Shown here piece after piece: positions 45,137 to 54,139 of a DNA stretch of 64,000 nt. The translations under genes and the position numbers were made by a program. The notes under the pieces are model-generated. The model was given only the letters and a program-made list of their open reading frames with translations. It made no database searches and was not told where the DNA came from. The stretch is taken from assembly GCA_963850415.1 (NCBI GenBank), contig CAWKLE010000003.1:868001-932000 (forward strand), read 5' to 3'. This DNA comes from VAXT01 sp963850415 (lineage in GTDB: Bacteria > Actinomycetota > Thermoleophilia > Gaiellales > Gaiellaceae). Every line of letters starts with the position of its first letter. Within the stretch, counting starts at the first letter, position 1.

Positions 45137-45209
45137 GGACCTGGTCCCAGGACGAGTCCTCTTAGGACATGTCGAGGGACCTGGTCCCAGGACAGGTCTC
45201 TGGGAGACC
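45137..45209. repeat. Tandem REP-like palindromes in a convergent gap
   Basis: GGACCTGGTCC (45137-45147) and GGGACCTGGTCCC (45176-45188), both followed by CAGGAC, lie 28 bases apart. A third small palindrome, GTCTC-TGG-GAGAC, ends at 45209. The core matches the palindrome at 5202. The gap separates convergent mmsA and the dihydropyrimidinase gene. Confidence 0.6.
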
Positions 45210-45223
45210 CGTTCCGAGGCCCG

Positions 45224-46633
45224 CTACGCGACCGCGGCTTCGGGCTTCAGCTCTTCGCCGAACTTGGCGCGCGCGACGAATTGGCCGATCCCCGGTGATG
45301 CAACGAGCTCGCCGCCTTCGACCAGGACGTTGCCCCGGAGTAGCACGACCTCCGGCACGCCCGTCACCTCGGTGCCCTCGAACAGGTTGTAGTCCGACCT
45401 CGAGTGGTGCGTCGACGCCGAGATCGTGACCTTCTTCTCGGGGTCGAAGACGACCATGTCCGCGTCGGACCCGACCGCAATCGTCCCCTTGCGCGGGTAG
45501 AGGCCGAACAGCTTCGCCGGGTTCGTCGCCAGCAGCTCGACCATCCGGTTGAGCGAGATCCGCCCGGCGCGCACGCCGAACTCGTGGATCATCTGCAGCC
45601 GGTTCTCGAGCCCGGGCCCGCCGTTCGGGATCTTCGAGAAGTCGTCGCGGCCCATCGTCTTCTGCCCGTCCCAGAGGAACGCGCAGTGGTCGGTCGAGAC
45701 AACCGAGAGGACGTCCGTGCGCACGGCATTCCAGAGCACGTCCTGGTTCGCCTTGTCCCGCGGGGGCGGCGTGTAGACGTACTTCGCGCCCTCGAAGTCG
45801 GGCCGCTCGAGGAACGTGTAGTCGACGAAGAAGTACTGCGTGCACGTCTCGCCGTGGATGTTCCAGCCCTTCTCGCGCGCGATCGCGATCGGCTCGACCG
45901 ACTCGGCGCAGGAGACGTGGACGACGTACAGCGGTGAGCCCGCGACCCGGGCCAGCTGGATCGCGCGGTTCGTCGCCTCGCCCTCTGTCTCCGGCGGCCG
46001 GGTGAGCGCGTGGTACTTCGGCTCGGTATGCCCCGCGGCCAGCGCCTCCTTGACGAGGACGTCGATCGCGTCGCCGTTCTCCGCGTGCACCATCACGAGC
46101 GCGCCCGTCTCGGCCGCGACCTGCATCGTTCGGAAGAGCGTCTCGTCGTCGACCATGAGCGCGCCCTTGTAGGCCATGAACAGCTTGTACGAGGTGATTC
46201 CCTCGTCGGGCAGCGACGCGAGCTCCTCCAGCGTCCCGCCCTCCTTCAGGTCGGTGACCGCCATGTGGTAGCCCATGTCGATCACCTGCTTGCCGTTCGC
46301 CTTCGCGCGCCACTCCTCGACCGCTGCCGCGAAGGTCGAGCCGGGCGGCTGGATGATGAAATCGACGTGGCACGTCGTTCCGCCGAACGCGGCCGAGGTC
46401 TGGCCCGACTCGACGTCGTCGATCGTGACCGTGCCCCCGAAGGGCATGTCCAGATGCGTATGCGGGTCGATCCCGCCCGGGAGCACGTACTTCCCGGTCG
46501 CGTCGATCACCTTGTCCGCCTGGACGTCCAGCGACTCGCCGATCAGCGTGATGCGCTCGCCCTCGGCGTAGACGTCGCCCACGTAGTCGTCGGCGGCGGT
46601 CACGACCCGTCCGCCCTTGATCAGTACGGACAT
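45224..46633 (-). CDS. hydA: Dihydropyrimidinase (D-hydantoinase)
   Basis: 469 residues from the ATG at 46633. Metal-dependent amidohydrolase: GGIDPHTHLDMPFGG (HxH), SYKLFMAYKG (carbamylated Lys bridging two zinc ions), HAENGD, VVHVSCAESV and STDHCAF. It opens dihydrouracil or dihydrothymine to the N-carbamoyl-beta-amino acid. Divergent from the carbamoylase gene with 25 bases between starts, which places both under one short intergenic control region. Confidence 0.92.
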   Translation of the reverse strand: MSVLIKGGRVVTAADDYVGDVYAEGERITLIGESLDVQADKVIDATGKYVLPGGIDPHTHLDMPFGGTVTIDDVESGQTSAAFGGTTCHVDFIIQPPGSTFAAAVEEWRAKANGKQVIDMGYHMAVTDLKEGGTLEELASLPDEGITSYKLFMAYKGALMVDDETLFRTMQVAAETGALVMVHAENGDAIDVLVKEALAAGHTEPKYHALTRPPETEGEATNRAIQLARVAGSPLYVVHVSCAESVEPIAIAREKGWNIHGETCTQYFFVDYTFLERPDFEGAKYVYTPPPRDKANQDVLWNAVRTDVLSVVSTDHCAFLWDGQKTMGRDDFSKIPNGGPGLENRLQMIHEFGVRAGRISLNRMVELLATNPAKLFGLYPRKGTIAVGSDADMVVFDPEKKVTISASTHHSRSDYNLFEGTEVTGVPEVVLLRGNVLVEGGELVASPGIGQFVARAKFGEELKPEAAVA

Positions 46634-46658
46634 GCTGCGCAGTTTAGGCTCGTGGGCG

Positions 46659-47894
46659 ATGGCTCTCGACCCGAAGCGAACCGTCGCCGAGCTTCGCGAG
46701 CTCCAGGAGCTGACCGGGAACGCCGACGGGGCGCAGCGCCTGGCCTGGACGGACACGTGGGTGCAGGCCCAGAACTGGATGGCCGGCAAGCTCGACGGGA
46801 TCGAGATGGAGTTCGACGAGGCGCGCAACCAGTGGTGGACGCTGCCTGGCGACTCCGAGCGGACGCTGATCATCGGCGGCCACCTCGACTCGGTGCCGAA
46901 CGGCGGCTGGCTCGACGGGGCGCTCAACGTCGTCGCCGGCTCCGAGGTGCTGCGGCGGATCGCGGAAGAGGGGCGGCCTGCGGTCACAATCCGGCTCGTC
47001 AGCTGGGCCGACGAGGAAGGCGCGCGCTTCGGCCGCTCGCTGTTCGGCTCGAGCGCGGCGGCGGGCTCGATGCGCGATCAGGACGAGCTCCGGCAGCTGA
47101 CCGACGCCGACGGCATCTCGCTCCCGGACGCGATCGGGGCCCACGGGATCGACCTCGACCGGGCGACGGAGGCGAGCCATCAGCTCGAGAACGCGGCCGC
47201 CTACCTCGAGCTGCACATCGAGCAGGGGCCGGTGCTCGAGAGCATGGACCTCCCGCTCGGGGTCGTGCTCGGCACGTTCGGGGTCGAGCGCCATCGCATC
47301 ACCTGGCGCGGACAGGCGGCCCACGCGGGGTCGACTCCGATGGACAGGCGCCGCGACGCGCTCGCCGGCGCCGCGAAGCTGGAGCTCGAGCTGCGCGAGA
47401 TCGCAGGCCGCATCGGCGGCGGCGCCGTCTGCACGATGGGCGGCGTCGTCACGAAGCCCGGCATCGTCACGTCGGTCGTCGAGACCGCCGAGTGCCTGCT
47501 CGACCAGCGTCACCTCGACGCGTCGCAGCTCGCGGAGATGCTGAGCAACGCCGAGGCTGCCTCACGCCGCTTCGCCGACGAGGAGAACATCGATGTCGAG
47601 TGGGAGCGGATCTGGAACATCGAGCCGATCCTGTTCGACGAGGAGCTGATCGAGCTCGCCGACGAGTCGATCCGCGAGGTCGCGGGCACGTCGCATCGCC
47701 TCCCGAGCGGGCCGCTCCACGACGCCGCCGAGGTGTCGCGCGCCGGGATCCCGACGGTCATGGTCTTCGTCCAGAGCCTGCGCGGCCTGTCGCACACGAA
47801 GCTCGAGGACACGAAGGACGAGCATCTCGAGCTGTCCGTGCAGGCACTTGACCGCCTGGCCGACCGCGCGGTTCAATGGGTCGGGTCACGATGA
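46659..47894 (+). CDS. N-carbamoyl-beta-alanine amidohydrolase (M20 hydantoinase/carbamoylase family)
   Basis: 411 residues from the ATG at 46659. Binuclear metal motifs GGHLDSVPNGGWLDGALNV and ADEEGARFGRSLFGS, then the substrate/dimer loop ELHIEQGPVLE and GQAAHAGSTPMDRRRDAL. It splits N-carbamoyl-beta-alanine to beta-alanine, CO2 and ammonia. Allantoate amidohydrolase is the main alternative in the family; the dihydropyrimidinase next door favours the pyrimidine route. Its stop overlaps the LLM oxidoreductase start (ATGA). Confidence 0.85.
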   Translation: MALDPKRTVAELRELQELTGNADGAQRLAWTDTWVQAQNWMAGKLDGIEMEFDEARNQWWTLPGDSERTLIIGGHLDSVPNGGWLDGALNVVAGSEVLRRIAEEGRPAVTIRLVSWADEEGARFGRSLFGSSAAAGSMRDQDELRQLTDADGISLPDAIGAHGIDLDRATEASHQLENAAAYLELHIEQGPVLESMDLPLGVVLGTFGVERHRITWRGQAAHAGSTPMDRRRDALAGAAKLELELREIAGRIGGGAVCTMGGVVTKPGIVTSVVETAECLLDQRHLDASQLAEMLSNAEAASRRFADEENIDVEWERIWNIEPILFDEELIELADESIREVAGTSHRLPSGPLHDAAEVSRAGIPTVMVFVQSLRGLSHTKLEDTKDEHLELSVQALDRLADRAVQWVGSR

Positions 47895-48907
47895 GCCTCA
47901 CGTTCGGCATGACCGTGATGCCCGATCCGCCGTTCTCGCGGATGCTCGACCTGATGCAGCTCGCGGAGCGGAACGGCTTCGAGTACGGCTGGACCTACGA
48001 CTCGCACATCCTCTGGCAGGAGTCCTACGCGCTGCTCCCGCTCGTCGCGGACAAGACCGAACGGATCAAGCTCGGCCACTGCGTCACGAACCCGGGCATC
48101 CGCGACCCGACGATCACCGCGAGCTGGTACGCGACCATGCAGGACCTCTCGGGCGGCCGGATGGTGATGGGCATCGGCCGCGGCGACTCGTCGCGCCGCG
48201 TCGTCGGCCTGAAGCCGGTCCGCGTCGCCGAGTTCGAGCGGCGCCTGCGGATGATGAAGGACCTGATGAACGGCCGGACCGTGGAGTGGAACGAGAAGGA
48301 ACTGACGCTCGAGTGGGCGAAGGGCCGTCCCGAGATCCCGATGCACGTCGCCGGCTACGGGCCGAAGGCGCTGGCCGTCGCCGGCCGAGTGGGGGACGGC
48401 GTGATCATCCAGCTCGCCGACCCGCAGATCATCCAGTGGATCATGGAGACGGCTAGGACCGCCGCGAAGGAAGAGGGCCGCGACCCCGACGCCCTGCAGT
48501 GCATCGTCTGCGCGCCAAGCGTGATCTCGGACGACATCGCACACGCGCGGGACCAGGTGCGCTGGTTCCCGGCGATGGTCTCGAACCACGTCATGGACCT
48601 CGTCGAGCGCTACGGCTTCGAGTCCGAGATCCCCGCCGCCCTGACCGACTACGTCAAGGCGCGGAAGTTCTACGACTACAAGGACCACAGCCGCGTCGGC
48701 GCCAAGCACGGCGAGTTCGTGACCGACGAGATCTGCGACCGCTTCTGCGTGCTCGGCACGCCCGACCAGGCGGTCGAGAAGCTGAAGGAGCTCGAGTCGA
48801 TCGGCGTCGACCAGTTCGACCTCTACCTGATGACCGAGGGCCAGGAGCGCGAGCTCGAGGTCTACGGCAAGGAGATCATTCCCCGCTTCGCCGGGGTTGC
48901 GGCCTAG
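47891..48907 (+). CDS. LLM-class F420-dependent oxidoreductase (TIGR03842-like)
   Basis: 338 residues from the ATG in ATGA. TIM-barrel luciferase-like family: MTVMPDPPFSRML, YGWTYDSHILWQESY, LGHCVTNPGIRDPT, SGGRMVMGIGRGDSSRR and HVAGYGPKALAVAGRVGDG are F420-enzyme features. It is coupled to the carbamoylase, so it should serve the same pathway. No dihydropyrimidine dehydrogenase gene is seen here, so it could supply a pyrimidine reduction or handle a side product (inference). Confidence 0.82.
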   Translation: MSLTFGMTVMPDPPFSRMLDLMQLAERNGFEYGWTYDSHILWQESYALLPLVADKTERIKLGHCVTNPGIRDPTITASWYATMQDLSGGRMVMGIGRGDSSRRVVGLKPVRVAEFERRLRMMKDLMNGRTVEWNEKELTLEWAKGRPEIPMHVAGYGPKALAVAGRVGDGVIIQLADPQIIQWIMETARTAAKEEGRDPDALQCIVCAPSVISDDIAHARDQVRWFPAMVSNHVMDLVERYGFESEIPAALTDYVKARKFYDYKDHSRVGAKHGEFVTDEICDRFCVLGTPDQAVEKLKELESIGVDQFDLYLMTEGQERELEVYGKEIIPRFAGVAA

Positions 48908-48926
48908 CGCCCGGGACGCGGAACGG

Positions 48927-50048
48927 TCAGCGGCGCCGGAAGGACGCGGTGACCGGGAACTGCTGGACGCGGTCGTTGCGCGGCCTCGTCATGGTGATCG
49001 TGCACCTGGGCTTCGCCCGCGAGCAGACCCCGCCCCAGCGGAAGAACCGGCCGGGACGATAGGTCTTCGCCCGTAGCCGTTTCGTCTGGGGTACGAACAA
49101 GCGAAGGACCTGACCGCAGTCGGTCTCCAGGCGCGGAGACCAGCCGCAGCGAATCGCGTCGTCACTTGAAGTGACGAAGCCTCCGCCGGAGACGGTCACT
49201 TGGATCTGACCTTCCAGTCGCGGCGACGGAACCGGGGGAGGCGGCCGCGGGCGGACACCGACCTCGGTGGGCGCGTCGAGGACGAGGAGGCAACGTTCGA
49301 AGTCTCCCTGGCAGGCGGGCAGCCAGTAATCGTCGGAGCTCATGCGGAGCTCGACGAGAGTTCCGGAGGGAAAGGACGCCGAGCAGGTCGGCCGGCAGTC
49401 GATCCCTGCGGGGTCGCTCGTGACCCTTGCCGAGGAGCCCGGCTCGATGCTGACGTTCAGTGTCTGCGGGCCTGGCTGCGGCGAACTGTGGCCGAACGCG
49501 GCGGCGATCTCGGTGTTCGCGCTCTCCATCCGCAGCGTGCACGGCCCCGCCCCTGCCGCAGCGCAAGCCCCGTCTCCCCATCCGGCAAAGCGCCCGTCGG
49601 CGCTCGGGACCGGGGTCAGCGTGGTCGTCGAGCCGTATCGAACCCCAACTCCGCACACGATGCCGGCGGCGCCTCCGCAGTTGAGGCCGGAGCGGCTCGT
49701 GACGGTCCCCGGGCCGCCGACCGAGAGCCGCAGTCCGACCCAAGTCCCGATGAACCTCGCCCGTACCGAGACGGCACGGTCGAGCGCGATGTCACAGATC
49801 CGCGCGACCCCGATGCACCCGCCCTCCCAGCGGACGAAGAGGTAGTTCTCGTCAGGCTTTGCGGTCAGCCTGAGGATGGTTCCGCGGCGATATGAGGCCT
49901 TGCAACGTGCGTGGCACTGGACTCGCCCGTCCGACGTGATCACCTGGCCGCCGCTCGTGACCTCGATCTTCATGACCGGCCGCTGTTCAGCCTGCGCAGA
50001 GGCTCCGCCGACCGCGAACAGCGCCAGGGCTATCAGCGCGCGTTTCAT
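48927..50048 (-). CDS. Secreted protein with InlB B-repeat-like domains (copy B)
   Basis: 373 residues from the ATG at 50048. Signal peptide about residues 1-20 (LIALALFAVGGASAQA). The body is several repeats of the divergent InlB B-repeat type: ITSDGRVQCHARCKASYRRGT, LTAKPDENYLFVRWEGGCIG, GGPGTVTSRSGLNCGG, VTSDPAGIDCRPTCSASF, then a Pro-rich link and VTVSGGGFVTSSDD. Each has a Cys pair. It is a close paralogue of the gene immediately upstream. Likely a cell-surface or exported binding protein. Confidence 0.75.
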   Translation of the reverse strand: MKRALIALALFAVGGASAQAEQRPVMKIEVTSGGQVITSDGRVQCHARCKASYRRGTILRLTAKPDENYLFVRWEGGCIGVARICDIALDRAVSVRARFIGTWVGLRLSVGGPGTVTSRSGLNCGGAAGIVCGVGVRYGSTTTLTPVPSADGRFAGWGDGACAAAGAGPCTLRMESANTEIAAAFGHSSPQPGPQTLNVSIEPGSSARVTSDPAGIDCRPTCSASFPSGTLVELRMSSDDYWLPACQGDFERCLLVLDAPTEVGVRPRPPPPVPSPRLEGQIQVTVSGGGFVTSSDDAIRCGWSPRLETDCGQVLRLFVPQTKRLRAKTYRPGRFFRWGGVCSRAKPRCTITMTRPRNDRVQQFPVTASFRRR

Positions 50049-51176
50049 GGGGACGGCCGAGGCTTTGACGATCGATCGTCGCGAAAGAGGCCGGTCACGT
50101 TGAGCGTCTGGAACTGACGTCCGGGCTTCGGCTGCAGTTTGCAGATCGGCTTCGTCCTCGCGGCACGCTCCGCTCCAGCGGGCGAAGCGAGCGCCGGGCC
50201 GTGCCTTCGTCCGCAGGCGCAGGATCGTCTGGGCGTTGCCCGGGATCCGCTCACTGCACCGGAGCTCCGCCGCACGCGACCGGCCGCAGCGCATCCGCCC
50301 GTCACTCGAGGTGACGAGCCCGGGCCCCGACACCGTGACCTGGACCAGAGCCTCGGGGGGACGCTCGGGGTCCGGCGGCGGCGCGGGTGGGCTGACGTCG
50401 ACCTCCGTCGGCGCGTCAATGACGATCGCGCACCGATCGAGATCCTCCCCCGTGCATGCGGGCTGCCACATGCCCGTGTTCCGGTGCAGGGTCACGACCG
50501 TTCCCGAGGCGAACGGCGCCGTGCACGTGGGCGGACAGTCGATCCCCGCCGGCTGGCTCGTCACGTGCACCGACGAGTCGAATCTGGCGACCGTGAGCGG
50601 TTGCTCGCCGGGCAGCGGCGAGCTGTGGCCGAAGGCGGCGGCGGTCTCGGTCCGGGCAGCGTCGATCTGGAGCGTGCAGGCGTCTGAGCCGGCCGACGCG
50701 CACGGCCCGTCCCAGGCGGCGAAGCGACCGCCGGCGGCCGAGGTCGGGACGAGCGTCACCTCGGAGCCGAACGGGACTACCAGCGTGCAGATGTACCCTC
50801 CGCCGCCGCAGTCGAGCCCGGATGGAATGCTCGTGACCTTGCCGGGCCCTCCGACGGCGACGACCAGCTCGCTCGGGCGGCCCACGAAGCCCGCGCGCAC
50901 GGTCGCGCTCCGGTCGAGCGCGACCGGACATGTCGGGACGAGGCCGATGCAACCGCCGGACCACCGCTCGAACACGTAGTTCGCGGCCGGCTTCGCAGTC
51001 AGCTGGAGAACCTCGCCTCGGCGGTGAGCGCCCGAGCACCCGTTTGCGCACGCCACCCGCCCCGAGCCCAGCGTGACGATGCGCAGCGTCGGACCGTGCC
51101 GGGGGGTCGCCGCCGCGCCGATTCCGACGAAGATCACCGCGAGCGCGAGGAACATTCCGGCCTGGAAGCGCCTCAT
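50045..51176 (-). CDS. Secreted InlB-repeat-like protein (copy A), one frameshift
   Basis: About 376 residues from the ATG at 51176 once one extra base at 50162-50163 is removed. Signal peptide with FLALAVIFVGIGAAATP. Repeats match copy B: GSGRVACANGCSGAHRRGE, LTAKPAANYVFERWSGGCIG, GGPGKVTSIPSGLDCGG, VTSQPAGIDCPPTCTAPF. After the correction, the C-terminus reads TKPICKLQPKPG and FQTLNVTGLFRDD, as in copy B, and the stop overlaps copy B's start as ATGA. Tandem duplication is clear. Confidence 0.72.
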
Positions 51177-51218
51177 CGCCCGCTCAGCGTACGACGCTGG
51201 CCCGCAAAGAGATAGGGC

Positions 51219-51252
51219 TCGGCCCCGGCAGGCTCTCACCCGCCGGGGCCGA
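51219..51252 (-). terminator. Stem-loop TCGGCCCCGGC / GCCGGGGCCGA
   Basis: Eleven-base perfect arms with a 12-base loop lie 18 bases after the stop of the phosphoesterase gene on the minus strand. The tail on the minus strand is GCCCTATCTCTTT, only weakly T-rich. Most likely the terminator that separates the phosphoesterase from the InlB-like pair. Confidence 0.65.
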
Positions 51253-51269
51253 TGGGAGGGTGGGGCTCC

Positions 51270-53801
51270 TTAGGGCGAGCCCGCTACGCCCAGCTGATGC
51301 GCACGCATCAGCATCGTCCTGCCTTGCCAGGTGAGGTCGTCGACCTGCTGCTGGGTCGGCTGCTGGCCGCCGAACGCGGCCGCGTTCAGGACGTCTCGCA
51401 TCTGCCCTGCGAGCGCGTTCCGATCCGAGGTCAGCGCGGCAATCCGGTCGGAGATCGCCGAGTACGCGCTGTCGTCGGTCGAGCTCCCGCTGGCGAGCGC
51501 CCGCGTCGATGCCGCGAGCACGTCGAACGAGAGCTGCCCGAAAGGCGCGTTGATCTGCTTGTAGATCGAGCCGAGCTCGGTCAGGTCCACGCCGTTCGGG
51601 TTCCCGCGGTTCTCGAGGAACTCGTTCAGCACCCTGCCGTCCGTCTGGTAGCTGTCCTTCAGGTCGAGCAGGGACAGGATCGTCGGCTGGATGTCCGTGT
51701 GATCCGACCAGACCTGGCTCGTGATCCCGAGGTGCTTGACGCCCGGGCCGGCCATGCCGAGCCAGGTGCGCCCGATGTCCTCGGTGGCGTCGCCGTGGCT
51801 CCACGCGAAGTGGTAGTCGATGCAGACGAACGCCTGGTGCGCCGAATCCGGGCAGTTGAACTTCGTCGGCTGCCCGCTGCCGCTCCTCCCTGCGGTCAGG
51901 AAGTAGTCCGGATTGCCGAACAGCGTGAACGACGGCGTCCGCTGCGGGTCCGCGGTCACCATGTGCAGCGTCTTCTCGCCGACCTTGTCCGCCAGGTAGA
52001 GCGCGACAGGTGTCGCCGAGCTCGACTGGTACGGGTCGATCGCCTTCGCCGCGGCGACGTCACGCTCGAGCTTGCGGAGCGTCGCGTCCGTCCGCGCCGG
52101 GTCGCCGTTCACGTAGACCGTCGGCGCCGAGTCGTTGTGCACGGAGAAGTTCGGCGCGCCGCTCGGGATCAGCGAGAGCAGGTTCGCGTTCACCTCTCCG
52201 ATCTGGTTCGCGGGGCACTGCTGGCCCGCGTCGACGTTGCAGAACTGATGAGCCCACGTGCCGTCGCTCGAGTTGCCGCCGGCGAAGTGGTCGTTCTCAT
52301 CGGCCGTGAGCACGAACAGCGTGTTCTGCTTCGTGATCCCGTCACGCTGGAGGCGCGCGAAGAACGTCGCGAACGCCTGGTCGTACTCGTGGAGCGTCTG
52401 CACGTAGTCGCTCTCGCCCGGGCCGGACGCCCGCGGGAAGACGCCGTTCGGGTCCGGCGGGGCCGGGAACGCGTTCTGGTGGTTGTCGTGCGCGTCCGAG
52501 ATGTAGCCGAACGTGACCGGAACGCCGGCCTCCTGCATCTGCGCGACGTAGCCGAGCGTCACCTTCGCCGGCACTCCGTCGAACCCGGGGAAGCCGGGCT
52601 GGCCGAACGGGTCTGTGATCGCGTCGCCGTTCGTGTCGTTCACCGACGCGCTCCCGCCGTTGATCGCCGGGTCGACGTACTTCGCGCCGAACAGGCCCTC
52701 GAAGCCCGAGTAGCCGCCCGGCTCGTCCGGGAGCTGGTCCGACTTGGCGTTGGCGCTGTCGTTGCAGATCCCGCCGCCGGCGCCGCAGTGGATCGCGATG
52801 CCGACGAAATCGGTCAGCGCCTTGGCCCGCGCCGCAGTGGCGAACGGGGCGATCTGCGAGTCGCGCCCCTCGTTCCACTCCGGCGAGCCCTCGCCGAAGA
52901 CCTTGGTCATGTCCCCCGTCGGGTCGGTCGCGGTCGGCCCGTAGAACGGGACGCCGTTCGCGTGCGCGTTCGCGAGCGCGGTCGTGAACGTGATCCCGGT
53001 GCCGCCCGCACCCGGCGTGCCGACGGTCTGGACGACCTTCGACTCGGCGTTCGCGCCGATGTCGATCGTGACCTGCATCCCGACCGTGAACCCGCCGACG
53101 CTGGCGACCTTGACGTTGGTGTCGCCCGCGCTTGCGGCAGCAGCCGTGACCGTCGGGCCCGCGCCGAAGACGATCGAGTTGTTGTTCTCGAGCACCGCGT
53201 TCGCGGTCGAGACGTTCCCGACGTCACAGCCCGAGCGCGTGTACGGAACCCACGGCGCAGGCGTGTTCTTCGGCGAGCCGGAGTCGCCGTTGACCATGTT
53301 GAAGTTCGTGTCCGCGGGCGGCGTCGGCGGATTCGTCGCGGCGTTGCCGCCGTCGGTGATGTCCGTCCAGTACTTGAACGAGGACGAGAAGCCGACGCTC
53401 CCGTTGGGACGGAAGAAGCCGTACGAGTTCGTCACGGCCTGTCCCATCCGGTCCGGATAGAGCCCGGTCAGGGCGCTCAGGATCCCGCCCGCGGTGTGCG
53501 AGATGAGGATCGTGTGCTCGTTGTCGCTCAGCGTTCCGTTGTCGCTGAGGAAGTTCTTCAGGTGCGGCATCTGCTCGAGGTCGGACGCGAAGTTCGTCCG
53601 GTCGCGCAACAGGTGCGTGTTGTCGAACTGGAGGTAGATCAGGTGCTTGATGCGGCTGTGGCCGCCGTTGCCGAGGTCGCAGCCCTGACGGTTCGGGCTC
53701 CCACCCGAGGATCGTCGCGAAGCGGACCCGGAGGCGGCCGCGGTGACCGCGAGCGCCGCCACGAGGGCGATCGCTGCGCCCACTTTCAAGCGTGTTCTCA
53801 T
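51270..53801 (-). CDS. Secreted phosphoesterase of the alkaline-phosphatase superfamily
   Basis: 843 residues with a signal peptide (AAIALVAALAVTAAASG). It starts the catalytic domain with IKHLIYLQFDNTHLLRD, then NEHTILISHTAGGILSALTGLYPDRMG (nucleophile region), and near the end has the metal ligands HFAWSHGD, GPGVKH and WSDHTDIQPTIL. A large middle insertion with an all-beta part (TVTAAAASAGDTNVKVASVGG) is present. It could be a phospholipase C-like, phosphodiesterase or sulfatase-like enzyme; the substrate is unknown. GGAGGGGGAGC precedes the ATG. Confidence 0.8.
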   Translation of the reverse strand: MRTRLKVGAAIALVAALAVTAAASGSASRRSSGGSPNRQGCDLGNGGHSRIKHLIYLQFDNTHLLRDRTNFASDLEQMPHLKNFLSDNGTLSDNEHTILISHTAGGILSALTGLYPDRMGQAVTNSYGFFRPNGSVGFSSSFKYWTDITDGGNAATNPPTPPADTNFNMVNGDSGSPKNTPAPWVPYTRSGCDVGNVSTANAVLENNNSIVFGAGPTVTAAAASAGDTNVKVASVGGFTVGMQVTIDIGANAESKVVQTVGTPGAGGTGITFTTALANAHANGVPFYGPTATDPTGDMTKVFGEGSPEWNEGRDSQIAPFATAARAKALTDFVGIAIHCGAGGGICNDSANAKSDQLPDEPGGYSGFEGLFGAKYVDPAINGGSASVNDTNGDAITDPFGQPGFPGFDGVPAKVTLGYVAQMQEAGVPVTFGYISDAHDNHQNAFPAPPDPNGVFPRASGPGESDYVQTLHEYDQAFATFFARLQRDGITKQNTLFVLTADENDHFAGGNSSDGTWAHQFCNVDAGQQCPANQIGEVNANLLSLIPSGAPNFSVHNDSAPTVYVNGDPARTDATLRKLERDVAAAKAIDPYQSSSATPVALYLADKVGEKTLHMVTADPQRTPSFTLFGNPDYFLTAGRSGSGQPTKFNCPDSAHQAFVCIDYHFAWSHGDATEDIGRTWLGMAGPGVKHLGITSQVWSDHTDIQPTILSLLDLKDSYQTDGRVLNEFLENRGNPNGVDLTELGSIYKQINAPFGQLSFDVLAASTRALASGSSTDDSAYSAISDRIAALTSDRNALAGQMRDVLNAAAFGGQQPTQQQVDDLTWQGRTMLMRAHQLGVAGSP

Positions 53802-54139
53802 GCTCCCCCTCCTGCTAGCGAGTGAACGGTTTCGACCTTAGGCGAGTCGCCTAGCCGCGGGAGGGTCAATCTGGCGTAGAAACGGTAGGGATTTGGTGAG
53901 TTTTCGGGCGGTGCGCGACGCGGCTATTCGAAAAAAGCCGCGAACTCCAAGGGCGCAGCGAGAGTCCAGGACGATGGGGTCTCGGTGCTCCTCCTCAAAC
54001 GCCGAAGATTGGTTCGGGAGCGAACCTCATGCTCCTGGGGCATTCGTGGAAGCGGGCCGCTTGTTAGACGACGTATGCGGTGGCGCCGGGGGAGACAGCT
54101 AAGGCCAACGGATCGCCGGCAATCGCGCCGGTAGGTTGA
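53802..54139. other. Gene-free stretch between the phosphoesterase and tRNA-Thr
   Basis: No supportable gene. The part next to 53801 holds the ribosome site and 5' region of the phosphoesterase gene, including a perfect palindrome at 53839. An open frame at 53893-54102 has a low-complexity, arginine- and serine-rich translation with no ribosome site and is not believed. Base composition here is less GC-rich than in the genes around it. Confidence 0.6.
53839..53853. promoter_or_regulatory. Palindrome TAGGCGA-G-TCGCCTA upstream of the phosphoesterase
   Basis: A perfect 7+1+7 base inverted repeat 38 bases before the phosphoesterase start. Its position in the 5' region suggests an operator or an mRNA leader hairpin. 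No T-tract follows on either strand. Confidence 0.4.

Noticed and set aside
51252..53825. 857-codon open frame opposite the phosphoesterase
   Set aside because: Arg/Val-rich shadow of the recognisable phosphoesterase, without a ribosome site.
53893..54102. Possible 69-residue gene on the plus strand
   Set aside because: No ribosome site, low-complexity translation and no match to known motifs.
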